From assembly GCF_001886855.1 (NCBI RefSeq), contig NZ_CP013197.1:1535710-1599709 (forward strand): a stretch of 64,000 nucleotides of DNA. The letters run 5' to 3'. The position numbers and the translations under genes were made by a program. Below the pieces are notes generated by a model that did not search any database, was not told the origin of the DNA, and saw only the letters and a program-made list of their open reading frames with translations. The DNA comes from Spiroplasma citri (GTDB lineage Bacteria > Bacillota_I > Bacilli_A > Mycoplasmatales > Mycoplasmataceae). Position 1 is the first letter of the stretch. Every line of letters begins with the position of its first letter. Of the stretch, positions 21,186 to 29,152 are shown piece by piece.

Positions 21186-21589
21186 TACTTATGCACTCTC
21201 CTATATCCTTGTTCTCTTGTTTTTGCTTGTTTTGCTAAACTTGATAATTGTTTTTTATTACGATTAATTTTAAATTGTTTACGCTCTTTAATATGTTTTT
21301 GCATACCTTGTTTAGTATCAGAAACACCGCGAACTGTTGAAGAATATACTTGTGAAACACCATTATTAACTGTTGAACCTAAATTATTATATTGTGTTGA
21401 TGTCCCGTGAATTGCATAAATCGATAACTTAATAACCATAAAAAAGATTAAAAAATAAGCAATTGACGTATTTGTCATCGGTAATTTTGTATTTCAAATT
21501 ACATCAAAAATAAACAAAAATATATCAAAAACAAAACTAAAAATCTTGTCTCAATTACTATTATTATTTTCAACTAATAAATTAATCAT
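21185..21589 (-). CDS. Phage membrane protein with basic tail, 134 aa
   Basis: ATG at 21589 overlaps the Zot gene end. There are two hydrophobic segments (about residues 16-32 and 42-58), then '[14 protein letters not shown]' and a strongly basic C-terminus ('[14 protein letters not shown]'). The tail after 'SSTVR' differs fully from the P1/P3 version ('[12 protein letters not shown]'), another place where a module has been exchanged. Translationally coupled on both sides. Confidence 0.75.
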
Positions 21590-22595
21590 CTTTACCATTT
21601 CCTTTCTCTTTTTTAGGTTTTAAATTCTTTTTCAAAATATCAATATCAAATAACTCCAATCGTTCTTTAACACTTAATTTTGTGATTTCCGACCAATAAT
21701 ATTCTTTTTTATTAACAATTTCATCATTCTTTAAATCACGCACAAACTTTAACCATTGACTATCATACTTATTAGCGAATTCAAGGGGAATAATTATTTT
21801 AAAAAACCGAATTCCTAACCCAACATCCGACTTATGTTTTACTCTTTTACCTTCTGCTGTTCGTTCTACTGATTTTGTTTTTCAAATTTCATAATCCGTT
21901 ATATCTTGAAAAATACCAATTCGCATAATAAAGAAACGATTAAAAAAATTAAACCCTTTCTTAATAACTGGTTTTTTCAATGAAATTGGAATAATAATTC
22001 CACTTGCTAACTGGCGAATATTATTTCAAATCATACCCTCACGCTGAGCAGTAAACAACGCACGATGTCCAAAATGTCTCGCTAAAACAATTCACGGTAT
22101 TTTACCACTATGAACTTTTTTTTCATCGTGAGGACTAGTTCCGTCAATATATAAATAACTTTCATCAAATAAAATAACACTATCATCTAGGGGAACGGGT
22201 TTTGTTCTATCAGTAAAATCTAAATTTTTAAATGTTAAAACTTTAACTTTATCATCTTCTAAGGGATAATTACTATAAATTTCATCTGTCAATAATTTCA
22301 TAGTTTGCGATAAATAAGTTAAAAGTAATGTTTTACCAGTTCCTAACTTACCAATAATTACCGATAACGGATTATCTCAAACAAAATTTACTAACCCAAA
22401 AGAATTTAACTGATAAAAAATATTTTTTCACAATCATCACACAAAATATACACATTGCAAAGCAAATAATATTCAAAATACTAAACCAACACAATACAAA
22501 GAAATTAACCAAAGTAATAAATCAATTAAACTAAACAAAAGCATTGAACCACTAATATAACAATAGTTTTTAAAGAAAAATATAAATTTTTTCAT
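21582..22595 (-). CDS. Zot-like (pI-type) phage assembly ATPase, 337 aa
   Basis: Two N-terminal hydrophobic segments (about residues 12-55) precede a P-loop domain with Walker A 'IIGKLGTGKT' and Walker B 'SVILFDESYLY'. This is the family of filamentous-phage pI/Zot proteins that energise virion extrusion at the inner membrane. The orientation is atypical in that the membrane segments are at the N-terminus rather than the centre, as usual for plectroviruses. It overlaps both neighbours by a few bases. It is the only intact copy in the window; P1 and P3 copies are broken. Confidence 0.85.
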
Positions 22596-22798
22596 TATTT
22601 AAAATACCCAACTATCTTAAAAACCATTCACAAGAAAAACCAAGTTAAAAACAAAATCACAACTCAAACACCAACCATCAAGGTTAAATATTCATTTTGC
22701 GTTAAATTCCACATTGTAATACTTTCAACATTCGTTTTATCGATAAACAAAAATATATGAATAAAAAACTCTTTTAATTTAATTCAATCATTTTGCAT
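22595..22798 (-). CDS. Small phage membrane protein, 67 aa
   Basis: Start ATG 22798; the stop overlaps the Zot start as TAATG. A polar N-terminus ('MQNDWIKLKEFFIHIF') is followed by a C-terminal membrane span rich in Val/Trp/Phe ('WVVILFLTWFFLWMVF'). No family is recognised. Coupling to Zot suggests a role in assembly. Confidence 0.65.
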
Positions 22799-22800
22799 TT

Positions 22801-22950
22801 TTAAAAACTCCATATTTTTTGAATAAGTTTAAAAAACATTCCAAAAAACAAAACAATAAATAACACAAACGATATAACATATAAAAACTCAGGGGCATTT
22901 GCACCAATAATATAACTAACAAATTGAACTCAATAATCATATAAACTCAT
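22801..22950 (-). CDS. Small phage membrane protein, 49 aa
   Basis: The start codon follows the stop of the upstream gene directly and the next gene begins 3 bases later. Single long hydrophobic segment between a polar N-terminus and a short basic end 'KLIQKIWSF'. Conserved in P1 without change in length. Confidence 0.65.
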
Positions 22951-23391
22951 TTAATTTAAGTCTTTCAAATCATTAATTAATTCTTGTTCTTTTTCAACAC
23001 TTCAATTTGTTAAATTATTATTGTTATTATTTGCTTTTACTTTTTTAGGTTCACTTGAAAATAACGCTTTTTTCATTTTAGTAAAATAATTTTGTTTATA
23101 TTGATTATATAAATTGATTAATTCTGTTCCAGTTAAATATTTTCAAATATTACGCTTTAAATTTTCATCATATTTTACAATAGAATAATAATTATCATAA
23201 ATCAAACCGATTGCTACTTGTTCCAAATGTTTTTCACTCGGATAAATAAACTTATTACTCAATCAAAAACCAATATGACGATTATGATTAGGTAAATTAA
23301 TAAAACTTGCTTTTTCTGTTGTAAAAGGGATAAATTCCTTACTAATAAAATAATTTTCTACATTATGATTTTTCTTAACAAAATTACTCAA
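22951..23391 (-). CDS. Hypothetical phage cytoplasmic protein, 146 aa
   Basis: A TTG start at 23391 overlaps the upstream gene's stop. No membrane segment or signal peptide is present. The protein is mixed polar with aromatic residues ('[16 protein letters not shown]'), then a basic stretch '[14 protein letters not shown]' and an Asn-run before an acidic end '[14 protein letters not shown]'. As the only clearly soluble mid-size product besides the transposase it is a candidate for the ssDNA-binding or replication protein that such a phage needs; this is inference and no motif proves it. Confidence 0.65.
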
Positions 23392-23725
23392 TTTTATCAA
23401 CTCCTACTCTTAATCCTCTTAGCATTTTACCTTCTAACTCTTCTATTTGTTTCTTTAATACTGTAACTTTAAATCGCTTAATTTCTGATATATGCTCCAT
23501 AATTAAATCAAATAAATTCCAAACTGATAAAATTAAAAGTAAAAAAGGAAATAAAATAACCAAAATTATTTCTACTTCAAAATTTATGGAAATAATAAAA
23601 CAAACAATACACATAATAAAAGAAATTAAAAATAAAAAATAACAAAAACCAAAAGCAAAATTCCTAATAATAAAATCTCTCTTTATTTTTTTATATTCCT
23701 TAGTTGTTCAAAATTTCATATCCAT
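23384..23725 (-). CDS. Phage membrane protein, 113 aa
   Basis: ATG 23725 behind AGGAG. A basic N-terminus ('[16 protein letters not shown]') is followed by two strongly hydrophobic segments (about residues 25-50 and 55-75) and a Glu/Lys-rich helical tail with '[10 protein letters not shown]'. The P1 homologue is frameshifted. No family is recognised. Confidence 0.65.
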
Positions 23726-23754
23726 AATATATAATCTCCTAACTAAATATTTAA

Positions 23755-23935
23755 TAATATAAATATTTGTTTAATAAACAATGTTATAAATAATGTTTAT
23801 ATAATGTTTTTTAATTGTAATAAACACTGATTATTAACAATGTTATATATAATGCTAATATATTGTTTATTTAATGTTTAATAAACAATGTTAATAAACA
23901 ATGTTAATAAACATTATTAAATATAAAAATAATAA
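23755..23935. repeat. Iteron-like AATAAACAATGTTA repeats (P2)
   Basis: At least five close copies of (T)TAATAAACAATGTTA/AATGTTTATT in both orientations, three of them in tandem around 23875-23925. P1 has fewer. The array lies upstream of the gene block 23725-18748 and may bind a phage regulator or replication factor. No gene is seen in 23726-24016. Confidence 0.6.
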
Positions 23936-24016
23936 AAATTGGCACACTGAAAAATACTATTTAATTTTTAACAATAGTTATTAAAATATAAAATAATAAG
24001 TTTATAATTAAGTTGA

Positions 24017-24268
24017 TATTATTATGGTTTTCTCTCTGTATAAATTATTTTAAATAAAAAGAAGAAATAAAATATCGAAGAAATAATAAATTCATTTTTT
24101 ACAAATGTAATACCATCTATTTTTTGATTATCATGAATGGTATTACCAATTAAAACAATTATTTCACTAATAATAATTTTAATAATAACTTTTAAATTTA
24201 TTATTCAAATTTTTAATAAATTAACAAATTTATAAATATTTTTATACAGAGAGAAAACCATAATAATA
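24017..24268. repeat. 28 bp inverted repeat bracketing the 79 aa ORF (P2)
   Basis: Perfect arms at 24017-24044 and 24241-24268 with core ATGGTTTTCTCTCTGTATAA. The enclosed 196 bp holds the ORF, whose start codon is in one arm and whose stop codon is in the other. The same structure is in P1. Confidence 0.8.
24022..24261 (-). CDS. Inverted-repeat-bracketed hydrophobic protein, 79 aa
   Basis: Start 'MVFSLYKNIY' comes from the right arm of the 28 bp repeat and the end 'YTERKP' from the left arm read through to TAA. The middle is Ile/Leu-rich with one or two membrane-type segments and 'DNQKIDGITFVK'. P1 has the same frame with a stop after residue 61. Because both arms encode MVFSLYK in opposite directions, inverting the segment would give the same N-terminus on the other strand. 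No ribosome site is obvious, so translation is uncertain. Confidence 0.45.
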
Positions 24269-24290
24269 CCTTAAATATAATTAAATTGAT

Positions 24291-24618
24291 ATTTTTACAC
24301 TATACACTGTTCACAAATTTTAAAAAAAAGTAGGTATATTTATAAAAAATATTATAAAAATTTATTTCCCAAATCTATTACTAGTATGACCCTTAATAGA
24401 AATATTCTTATTTTTATTAAATCCTACTAAAAAAATATTTTTCATAACAGACTCAATATTATGAATAATAAACAATATAGATTTATCAACTATAGAAAAT
24501 ATAGTTAAATTTATAGTTAAATTTATATGTATAATAGAGATTTTTATTATCCCAATATTAACGATAGTAATAAAGTTTATTAAAAAATAAATTTGTAAAC
24601 AGTATATAGTGTAAAAAT
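24291..24618. repeat. Second inverted repeat in P2 intergenic region
   Basis: Arms at 24291-24318 and 24591-24618 (TTTTTACACTATAyACTGTT core) pair over 28 bases with two mismatches and enclose about 270 bp without a gene. The region 24269-24696 as a whole is non-coding and probably holds phage replication or packaging signals and the leader opposite the coat gene. P1 retains only the left arm intact. Confidence 0.65.
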
Positions 24619-24696
24619 AAACAATAAAATTATTTATTTAATTCACATAAAAGCTAGTGTGCCTTAACTAAGATATATGATCGATTATAATAAATA

Positions 24697-24948
24697 TTAA
24701 AATCCTTTAACCATAACACGGAAAAAGTTTAAGATTTTAATAATACAAAATATAGCAAATGGAATTAATATAATTCACGCTTCACCTAAGAAAACCATTA
24801 TCTCAGGTAAAATATTTGTTATACCTTCTTTAACTTTTCATAATGCACTAGATAAACCAGTTCAAATACCAGTCATACCCTCAGACATAGTTTTAGGTGT
24901 AGATGCTGTTAAAAAATTAAACGCTGTTGTTAAATACATACCTAACAT
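24697..24948 (-). CDS. Major coat protein, plectrovirus type, 83 aa
   Basis: Same layout as the P1 copy: '[10 protein letters not shown]', a Thr/Pro/Met segment, an amphipathic helix with 'WTGLSSALWKVKEG', a single long membrane span and basic 'FFRVMVKGF' end. ATG overlaps the stop of the upstream 49 aa gene (TAATG) and has a strong AAAGGAG site. Differences from P1 are clustered at the exposed N-terminal part (residues 16-33). Confidence 0.87.
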
Positions 24949-25097
24949 TATTTATTACTCTCCTTTCTTTCAATTTCTTTTTTATCTTTTTTCTTTCCTC
25001 GAATTTGACGAATTTTTTGGTAAATTAATAAACCAAAATAAAGAAAAATTGCTAATACAATAACAACACTAAATATTGTCGTTAATCAAGTTGGCAT
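24948..25097 (-). CDS. Small phage membrane protein, 49 aa
   Basis: ATG 25097 behind AAAGGAG. One membrane segment ('[19 protein letters not shown]') and a very basic tail ('[19 protein letters not shown]'). It is coupled to the coat gene by TAATG. The P1 and P4 copies have lost a base in the Lys codons and read into the coat gene instead. Its size and charge fit a second virion protein or a coat-assembly factor. Confidence 0.7.
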
Positions 25098-25172
25098 AAT
25101 ATATCTCCTTTCAAAATTTTTAAATATCGCGTCACGCTCCGCGTGTTCGCTACGCTCAAAATAAACTATATT

Positions 25173-25212
25173 GAATAAATTACCGCTAATAAATTACGCG
25201 GATAATTTATTC
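25173..25212. repeat. GC-clamped hairpin (P2)
   Basis: GAATAAATTA-CCGC and GCGG-ATAATTTATTC form the stem. A second small palindrome CACGCTCCGCGTG sits at about 25135-25150. Equivalent hairpins are in P1 and P4. Confidence 0.6.
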
Positions 25213-25320
25213 ATTTTCTTTTACATTATTAATTACTATCTTATTTACAGTATTAATAACAATATCTTTTCCATACTTAATTACTAAGGACCGCAAAATA
25301 AAATAATGTTTCTTTTCAAT
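25207..25320 (-). CDS. Small phage protein, 37 aa, probable ATT start
   Basis: The frame matching the P1 36 aa protein ('YGKDIVINTVNKIV') begins with ATT at 25320, ten bases after AAAGGAG; no ATG, GTG or TTG is available in this frame. ATT is an accepted rare start in code 4. Basic, helical, no family recognised. It is the first gene inside the right end of P2. Confidence 0.45.
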   Translation of the reverse strand: MEKKHYFILRSLVIKYGKDIVINTVNKIVINNVKENE

Positions 25321-25344
25321 AAAAAATCAACTCCTTTCAGAATT

Positions 25345-25366
25345 GATTTGTTGCACTTCGATTACA
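25345..25366 (-). repeat. Right terminal inverted repeat of P2
   Basis: Read on the minus strand TGTAATCGAAGTGCAACAAATC, paired with the left end at 16885-16907. The adjacent outer bases TGCATCC resemble TGCATTT outside P3 and P4, so the true end may lie a few bases further out. Confidence 0.7.
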
Positions 25367-25574
25367 GGATGCAAGTAAAAATAAAGCTGATAATTGCAAG
25401 TTTAGTAAAATTGTTACTAAATATTTTTAATAGATTTTGTTTTTAAAAAACTAATGCGGATTAAAATACTAATAATGAAAAAATAAAAATTCAAATAAAA
25501 ATTGATGAAAAGATATTATTTATAAAGTTAATAAATCTATTAAAAGTGATATTAGATAAAGAATTTATTAACAT
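25367..25574 (-). pseudogene. N-terminal part of the membrane protein cut by P2
   Basis: ATG 25574 behind AGGAGCAGGG starts 'MLINSLSNITFNRFINFINN' and a membrane segment. The same frame continues to the prophage end but with two TAA codons (after 'FSLLVF' and 'SALVF'). Position and hydrophobicity make it the likely partner of 16477-16884; the junction itself is not conclusive. Confidence 0.45.
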
Positions 25575-25613
25575 TTTTCCCTGCTCCTATATTTTTACAC
25601 AGTAATATTTTAC

Positions 25614-25647
25614 AAAAAAAAGCAAAGGTCTATTTTTGCTTTTTTTA
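25614..25647 (-). terminator. Terminator of rplJ-rplL
   Basis: Stem AAAAAAGCAAA / TTTGCTTTTTT with an 8-base loop, directly after the rplL stop; T-run on the minus strand. Confidence 0.8.
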
Positions 25648-25658
25648 AGAAAATTAAA

Positions 25659-26024
25659 TTATTTAAGATCAACTGAAGCTCCAGATGATACTAATTGTCC
25701 TTTAATTTCTTCTGCTTCTTCTACTTTTACTTTTTCTTTAATTACTGCTGGTAATTTATCAACAATCGCTTTTGCTGCCATTAATTCTTTTCCAGTAATT
25801 TCTTTAACTAATTTAATAATTGCAACTTTACTTGGTCCTGTATCTGTTAACACAATATTAACCTCTGAAGGCCCCGCTGCTGCTGATCCTTCTACTGGAG
25901 CTGCAGCAACTGCTGCGGCAGCTACAACACCAAAATGATCTTCAATTGCTTTTACTAATTCATTTAAATCTGATAATTTCATTTCTTCTAATGCTTTAAT
26001 AATATCATCTTTTGATAATGCCAT
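25659..26024 (-). CDS. rplL: 50S ribosomal protein L7/L12, 121 aa
   Basis: The N-terminal dimerisation helix ('MALSKDDIIKALEEMKLSDL') is followed by the Ala-rich hinge (about residues 32-50) and the conserved C-terminal domain ('KVAIIKLVKEITG', 'LKEAK'-type region as 'LMAAKAIVDKLPAVIKE'). The length is normal for the family. It forms the ribosomal stalk that recruits translation factors. It is second in the rplJ-rplL operon, 55 bases after rplJ, with its own AGGAGG site, and ends at a terminator. Confidence 0.97.
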   Translation of the reverse strand: MALSKDDIIKALEEMKLSDLNELVKAIEDHFGVVAAAAVAAAPVEGSAAAGPSEVNIVLTDTGPSKVAIIKLVKEITGKELMAAKAIVDKLPAVIKEKVKVEEAEEIKGQLVSSGASVDLK

Positions 26025-26079
26025 AATATTTTCCTCCTCATTAAGATTTTTTTATAAAATGTTTGAATAAACTAACTAA

Positions 26080-26571
26080 TTATCCACTTCTTGTTTTAGC
26101 AATTTCTTTAACTGCTATTGCAAACATACGTAATGGGTATAATAAACTTGCTCCAAACATTGATAGTAACTCGCCTTTTGTTGGTAACGCTGCAATTTCA
26201 ACAATCGCTTTTGTGTCTAAGACTTTACCCTCATAAATTCCAGCTTTTAATTTTATTGCTGGATGTATTTTTGCAAATTTCGCTAAAGTTTTTGCGGCAG
26301 CCATCTGTTCACCTGTACCAAACGCAAAAGCATTAGGACCTGTTAAAAATTGGTCTAATTCAGCAAATCCTGCTTCTTTAGCAGCCAAACTTACTAAGTT
26401 ATTTTTATATACTTTAATGTTTACATCTTGTTTTGTAAGCATTCTTCTTAGTTCTGTAAATTCAGCAACCGTTAATTTTTGATATTCGACAATAACCGCT
26501 GAATTAGCAGTTTTAAAGTTATTAACAATTTCATTAACAACTGCTTTTTTAATTTTCATTGCTGGCTTCAT
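26080..26571 (-). CDS. rplJ: 50S ribosomal protein L10, 163 aa
   Basis: Typical L10 start with 'KKAVVNEIVNNFKTANSAVI', central 'LRRMLTKQDVNIKVYKNNL' and a C-terminal helix that anchors L7/L12 dimers. ATG 26571 follows GGGAGG. The gene is preceded by an L10-leader-type RNA, which lets the L10-L12 complex repress its own operon. Length normal. Confidence 0.96.
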   Translation of the reverse strand: MKPAMKIKKAVVNEIVNNFKTANSAVIVEYQKLTVAEFTELRRMLTKQDVNIKVYKNNLVSLAAKEAGFAELDQFLTGPNAFAFGTGEQMAAAKTLAKFAKIHPAIKLKAGIYEGKVLDTKAIVEIAALPTKGELLSMFGASLLYPLRMFAIAVKEIAKTRSG

Positions 26572-26595
26572 TTTTCGCCTCCCTATAATAATTTT

Positions 26596-26760
26596 AAAAG
26601 CAAAGGCAATTAATCCATTTGGCTAATTGCCTAAAACATTATTTAAATAATATAAAAACATGTCATTGTTCTATATCTCAATAATGCCTCGGCAACATAA
26701 TTAAGATTTAATAAAATCCGTTGCTGTCTATGGTATTTTGATGACTATGGTACAATACCA
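26596..26760 (-). promoter_or_regulatory. L10 leader RNA (autoregulatory)
   Basis: The 5' untranslated region contains the characteristic TTGCCGAGGCATTATTGA element (about 26675-26695) and a downstream hairpin AGGCAATTAG / ATTAATTGCC next to the rplJ ribosome site. In Firmicutes this leader binds the L10(L12)4 complex and controls rplJ-rplL. Assigned from motif and position. Confidence 0.75.
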
Positions 26761-26766
26761 ATTAAC

Positions 26767-26795
26767 ATAGTATTATAATTTTTGTTAAAAGTCAA
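26767..26795 (-). promoter_or_regulatory. Promoter of rplJ-rplL
   Basis: On the minus strand TTGACT, 17 bases, TACTAT, just upstream of the L10 leader. Confidence 0.7.
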
Positions 26796-26953
26796 ATAAA
26801 AAATTTATTTGCTCGAATATTATTTTAGGTACCAGTTTAACAATAATTTTAGACTATTTTTAAAAATAGTTAATCATTAAACCGCTTAATTTAAAAGTAT
26901 CTTATTTACATATTTATTAAAACATACTTCTTGAAAAAAGGGAATACTAAAAT

Positions 26954-26983
26954 GAGAATATTTTTAAAATATTCTTTTTTTTG
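26954..26983. terminator. Hairpin terminator
   Basis: GAATATTTT / AAAATATTC stem with a T8 run on the plus strand and A/T-rich flank on the other; it lies downstream of the split propeller gene. The rest of 26796-27003 has no gene. Confidence 0.6.
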
Positions 26984-27003
26984 TAAAATTAAGGACTTTT
27001 AAA

Positions 27004-27120
27004 CTAGTATCTTACTGCTGTTATTTCTTTTAATTCTTTACTAATCCCAGTAGTATGATAATCCATTACAGGCATACTTCCTTTTTTAGGTTCATATAAA
27101 GAATTATTAGCGTTATGCAT
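27004..27120 (-). pseudogene. 3' end of the propeller-repeat gene, separated by prophage P4
   Basis: An open frame of 38 codons ('HNANNSLYEPKKGSMPVMDY' to 'EITAVRY', then TAG) emerges from the left end of P4. It reads on from 'VFLSSSGWIM' at the other end of P4 (29376) in the same strand and gives a sensible membrane-anchor plus cytoplasmic tail. Inserted element therefore separates the last 38 codons of the gene at 29376-30453. Confidence 0.65.
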
Positions 27121-27168
27121 TTTGTAATTGAAGTGCAAAAAATAAACTTTGAAAGGAGTTGACTTTTT

Positions 27169-27281
27169 ATTGAAAAAAACATTATTTTATTTTGTGGTCC
27201 CTAATAACTAAATATGGAAAAGATATTGTTATTAATACTGTAAATAAGATAGTAATTAATAATGTAAAAGAAAATGAATAA
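27169..27281 (+). pseudogene. 37 aa phage protein remnant
   Basis: Same sequence as 25207-25320 with one base missing, so the ATT-started frame stops early. A GC-clamped hairpin (27276-27315) follows as in P1 and P2. Confidence 0.55.
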
Positions 27282-27384
27282 ATTATCCGCGTAATTTATT
27301 AGCGGTAATTTATTCAATATAGTTTATTTTGAACGTAGCGAACACGCGAAGCGTGCCGCAATATTTTTAGAAAGGAGATGTAAT

Positions 27385-27564
27385 ATGCCAACTTGATTAA
27401 CGACAATATTTAGTGTTGTTATTATATTAGGTATTTTTGCTTGAATTGGTTTATCAATTTATCAAAAAATTAAACAAATTCGAGGAAAGAAAAAAGAAAA
27501 AAAGAAATTGAAAGAAAGGAGAGTAATAAATAATGTTATGTATGTATTTAACAACAGCGTTTAA
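27385..27564 (+). CDS. Small phage membrane protein, 59 aa (shifted tail)
   Basis: ATG 27385 behind AAAGGAG. N-terminal membrane segment as in P2 ('[20 protein letters not shown]'), Lys-rich middle, then the one-base-shorter A-run shared with P1 makes the frame run into the coat gene and end in 'VFNNSV'. May still be translated. Confidence 0.5.
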
Positions 27565-27784
27565 TTTTTTAACAGCACCTACACCTAAAACTATGACTGG
27601 GGGTATGACTGTTATTTGAACGGGTTTGACTAGTGCATTATGAAAAGTTAAAGAAGGTATAACAAATATTTTACCTGAGGTAATGGTTTTCTTAGGTGAA
27701 GCGTGAATTATATTAATTCCATTTGCTATATTTTGTATTATTAAAATCTTAAACTTTTTCCGTGTTATGGTTAAAGGATTTTAA
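27533..27784 (+). CDS. Major coat protein, plectrovirus type, 83 aa (P4)
   Basis: Complete coat gene with 'MLCMYLTTAF' (Cys instead of Gly at position 3), 'MTGGMTVIWTGL' and the usual membrane span and basic end. It is the only intact gene of P4. Expression would be unusual because the rest of the phage unit is gone. Confidence 0.8.
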
Positions 27785-28063
27785 TAAAAGAAATATTACT
27801 ATTAGATCTTTTGTTTCTTCCTATTACTATATATCATTTATCATTTTTAATGTTAATTTCTTTTTGTAAATTTTCATTTGATATATTAAAAATTAATTTT
27901 CAATTACTACCTTCTGGTGGTTTTTGTGGATTATATGATGGTTTTGGTGTCGGTTTATTTTCTTCATTATTATTTGGTTTTTCAGATTTTTCACAACTGA
28001 TTAGTGTTGTTGTGCTTGTTGCGGTTAATCCGATTGTTCCTATTATGCTAAGTCATTTTTCAT
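27771..28063 (-). pseudogene. Phage lipoprotein remnant, fourth domain allele
   Basis: The signal peptide, lipobox and linker match the P2 lipoprotein, but the A-run after ATG has five instead of six A, so the frame stops after six codons. In the correct frame the domain begins 'SNWKLIFNISNENLQKEI', a sequence unlike the other three alleles, and is cut after about 40 residues by the P4 deletion. Confidence 0.65.
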
Positions 28064-28179
28064 ATATATTGCTCCTTTTTATTGTTTTATATATAATTGA
28101 TTTTATCTTATATCAATTATATATCAATTATTCGTATTAAATATTAATTTTATAAGTTAATGAAAGGTATATAAATGTT

Positions 28180-29152
28180 ATGTATAGTCATTTAAGTTTT
28201 ATGGATAAGGTTAAATTAAAACAATTATTATTATCAAAAATGTTTTTAAAAAAGAATGGTGAACAGAATATTTCTGCAATTGCTAAATGTTTGAATAGAC
28301 ATCGTAGTACTATTTTACGAGAAATTAAGCGTTTTAAAACTACTGATGAATATAGTGCTTATAAGTCAGATAAAATGTATTATGAGAAAAGAAAAAAGAA
28401 TAATAAAAGATGTAAGTTTACGGAAGAACAGATTAATTTTATGAAAATTAGACTTAATAAATACTATGATTCACCATCAGAACTTATTTATCGTTATTTT
28501 TTAAAATTTGGTGTTAAATTTCCTGCTTGTCTTAAAACTTTTTATAAATCAATTCCTTTAGATGAATTTGGATTAAAAAAAAGAAAATTTACGATATAGT
28601 GGTAAAAAATTTAAAACAAAAGGAAAATCTGATAATAGTGGTAAATTAACTGATTTTAAGTCAATTTGAGATATTGAAAATAAAGTTTCTAATGTTGGTT
28701 GATTAGGAATGGATACTGTTGTTGGAAAAAACCATCAATCTAGTTGTTTAGTTTTAGTAGAACAATCAAGTAAAAAATACTTTGCAATAAAATTAGAAAA
28801 TCATACTGCTAGGGAATTTGATAAAAAGTTTAAAGATATTGTTATAAACAATAATTTAATTGGAAAAATTAAAGGAATAATAACAGATAGAGGTAAAGAA
28901 TTTAGTAAATGACGAGAAATGGAAATATTTGCTGAAACACAAGTATATTTTTGTGATGCTGGAAAACCTCGTCAAAAACCTTTAATTGAAAATATGAATG
29001 GTGAGTTTAGAAAATGATTTCCTCTTGGAACTGATTTTAATAATGTTAGTCAAAAACAAATTGATTGAGTAGTTAATAATGTAATAAATGAAAAACTTCG
29101 ACCGTGTTTAAATTGAATAAGTGCTAAAGAAATGTTTTTGCAGAATATATAA
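28180..29152 (+). pseudogene. IS30-family transposase, one frameshift
   Basis: The 973 bp gene matches the intact 975 bp copy; one extra A in the run at about 28575 shifts the frame after 'LDEFGL'. Downstream the DDE residues ('GMDTVVGK', 'ITDRGKEF', 'LIENMNGEF') are all present. The region 29153-29352 has no gene. Confidence 0.8.

Larger units (their letters stand above)
16885..25366 (-). mobile_element. Intact SpV1-type plectrovirus prophage P2, about 8.5 kb
   Basis: The element is bounded by imperfect inverted repeats and contains, with all frames open, an IS30-type transposase, lipoprotein, 729 aa ORF1, two membrane proteins, Zot-like ATPase, four small proteins, an inverted-repeat ORF, coat protein and two small proteins. 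Its length is within the 7.5-8.5 kb range known for SpV1-type genomes. No rolling-circle Rep protein is recognised. It appears to have inserted into a membrane-protein gene downstream of rplL. It may be able to produce virions. Confidence 0.85.
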
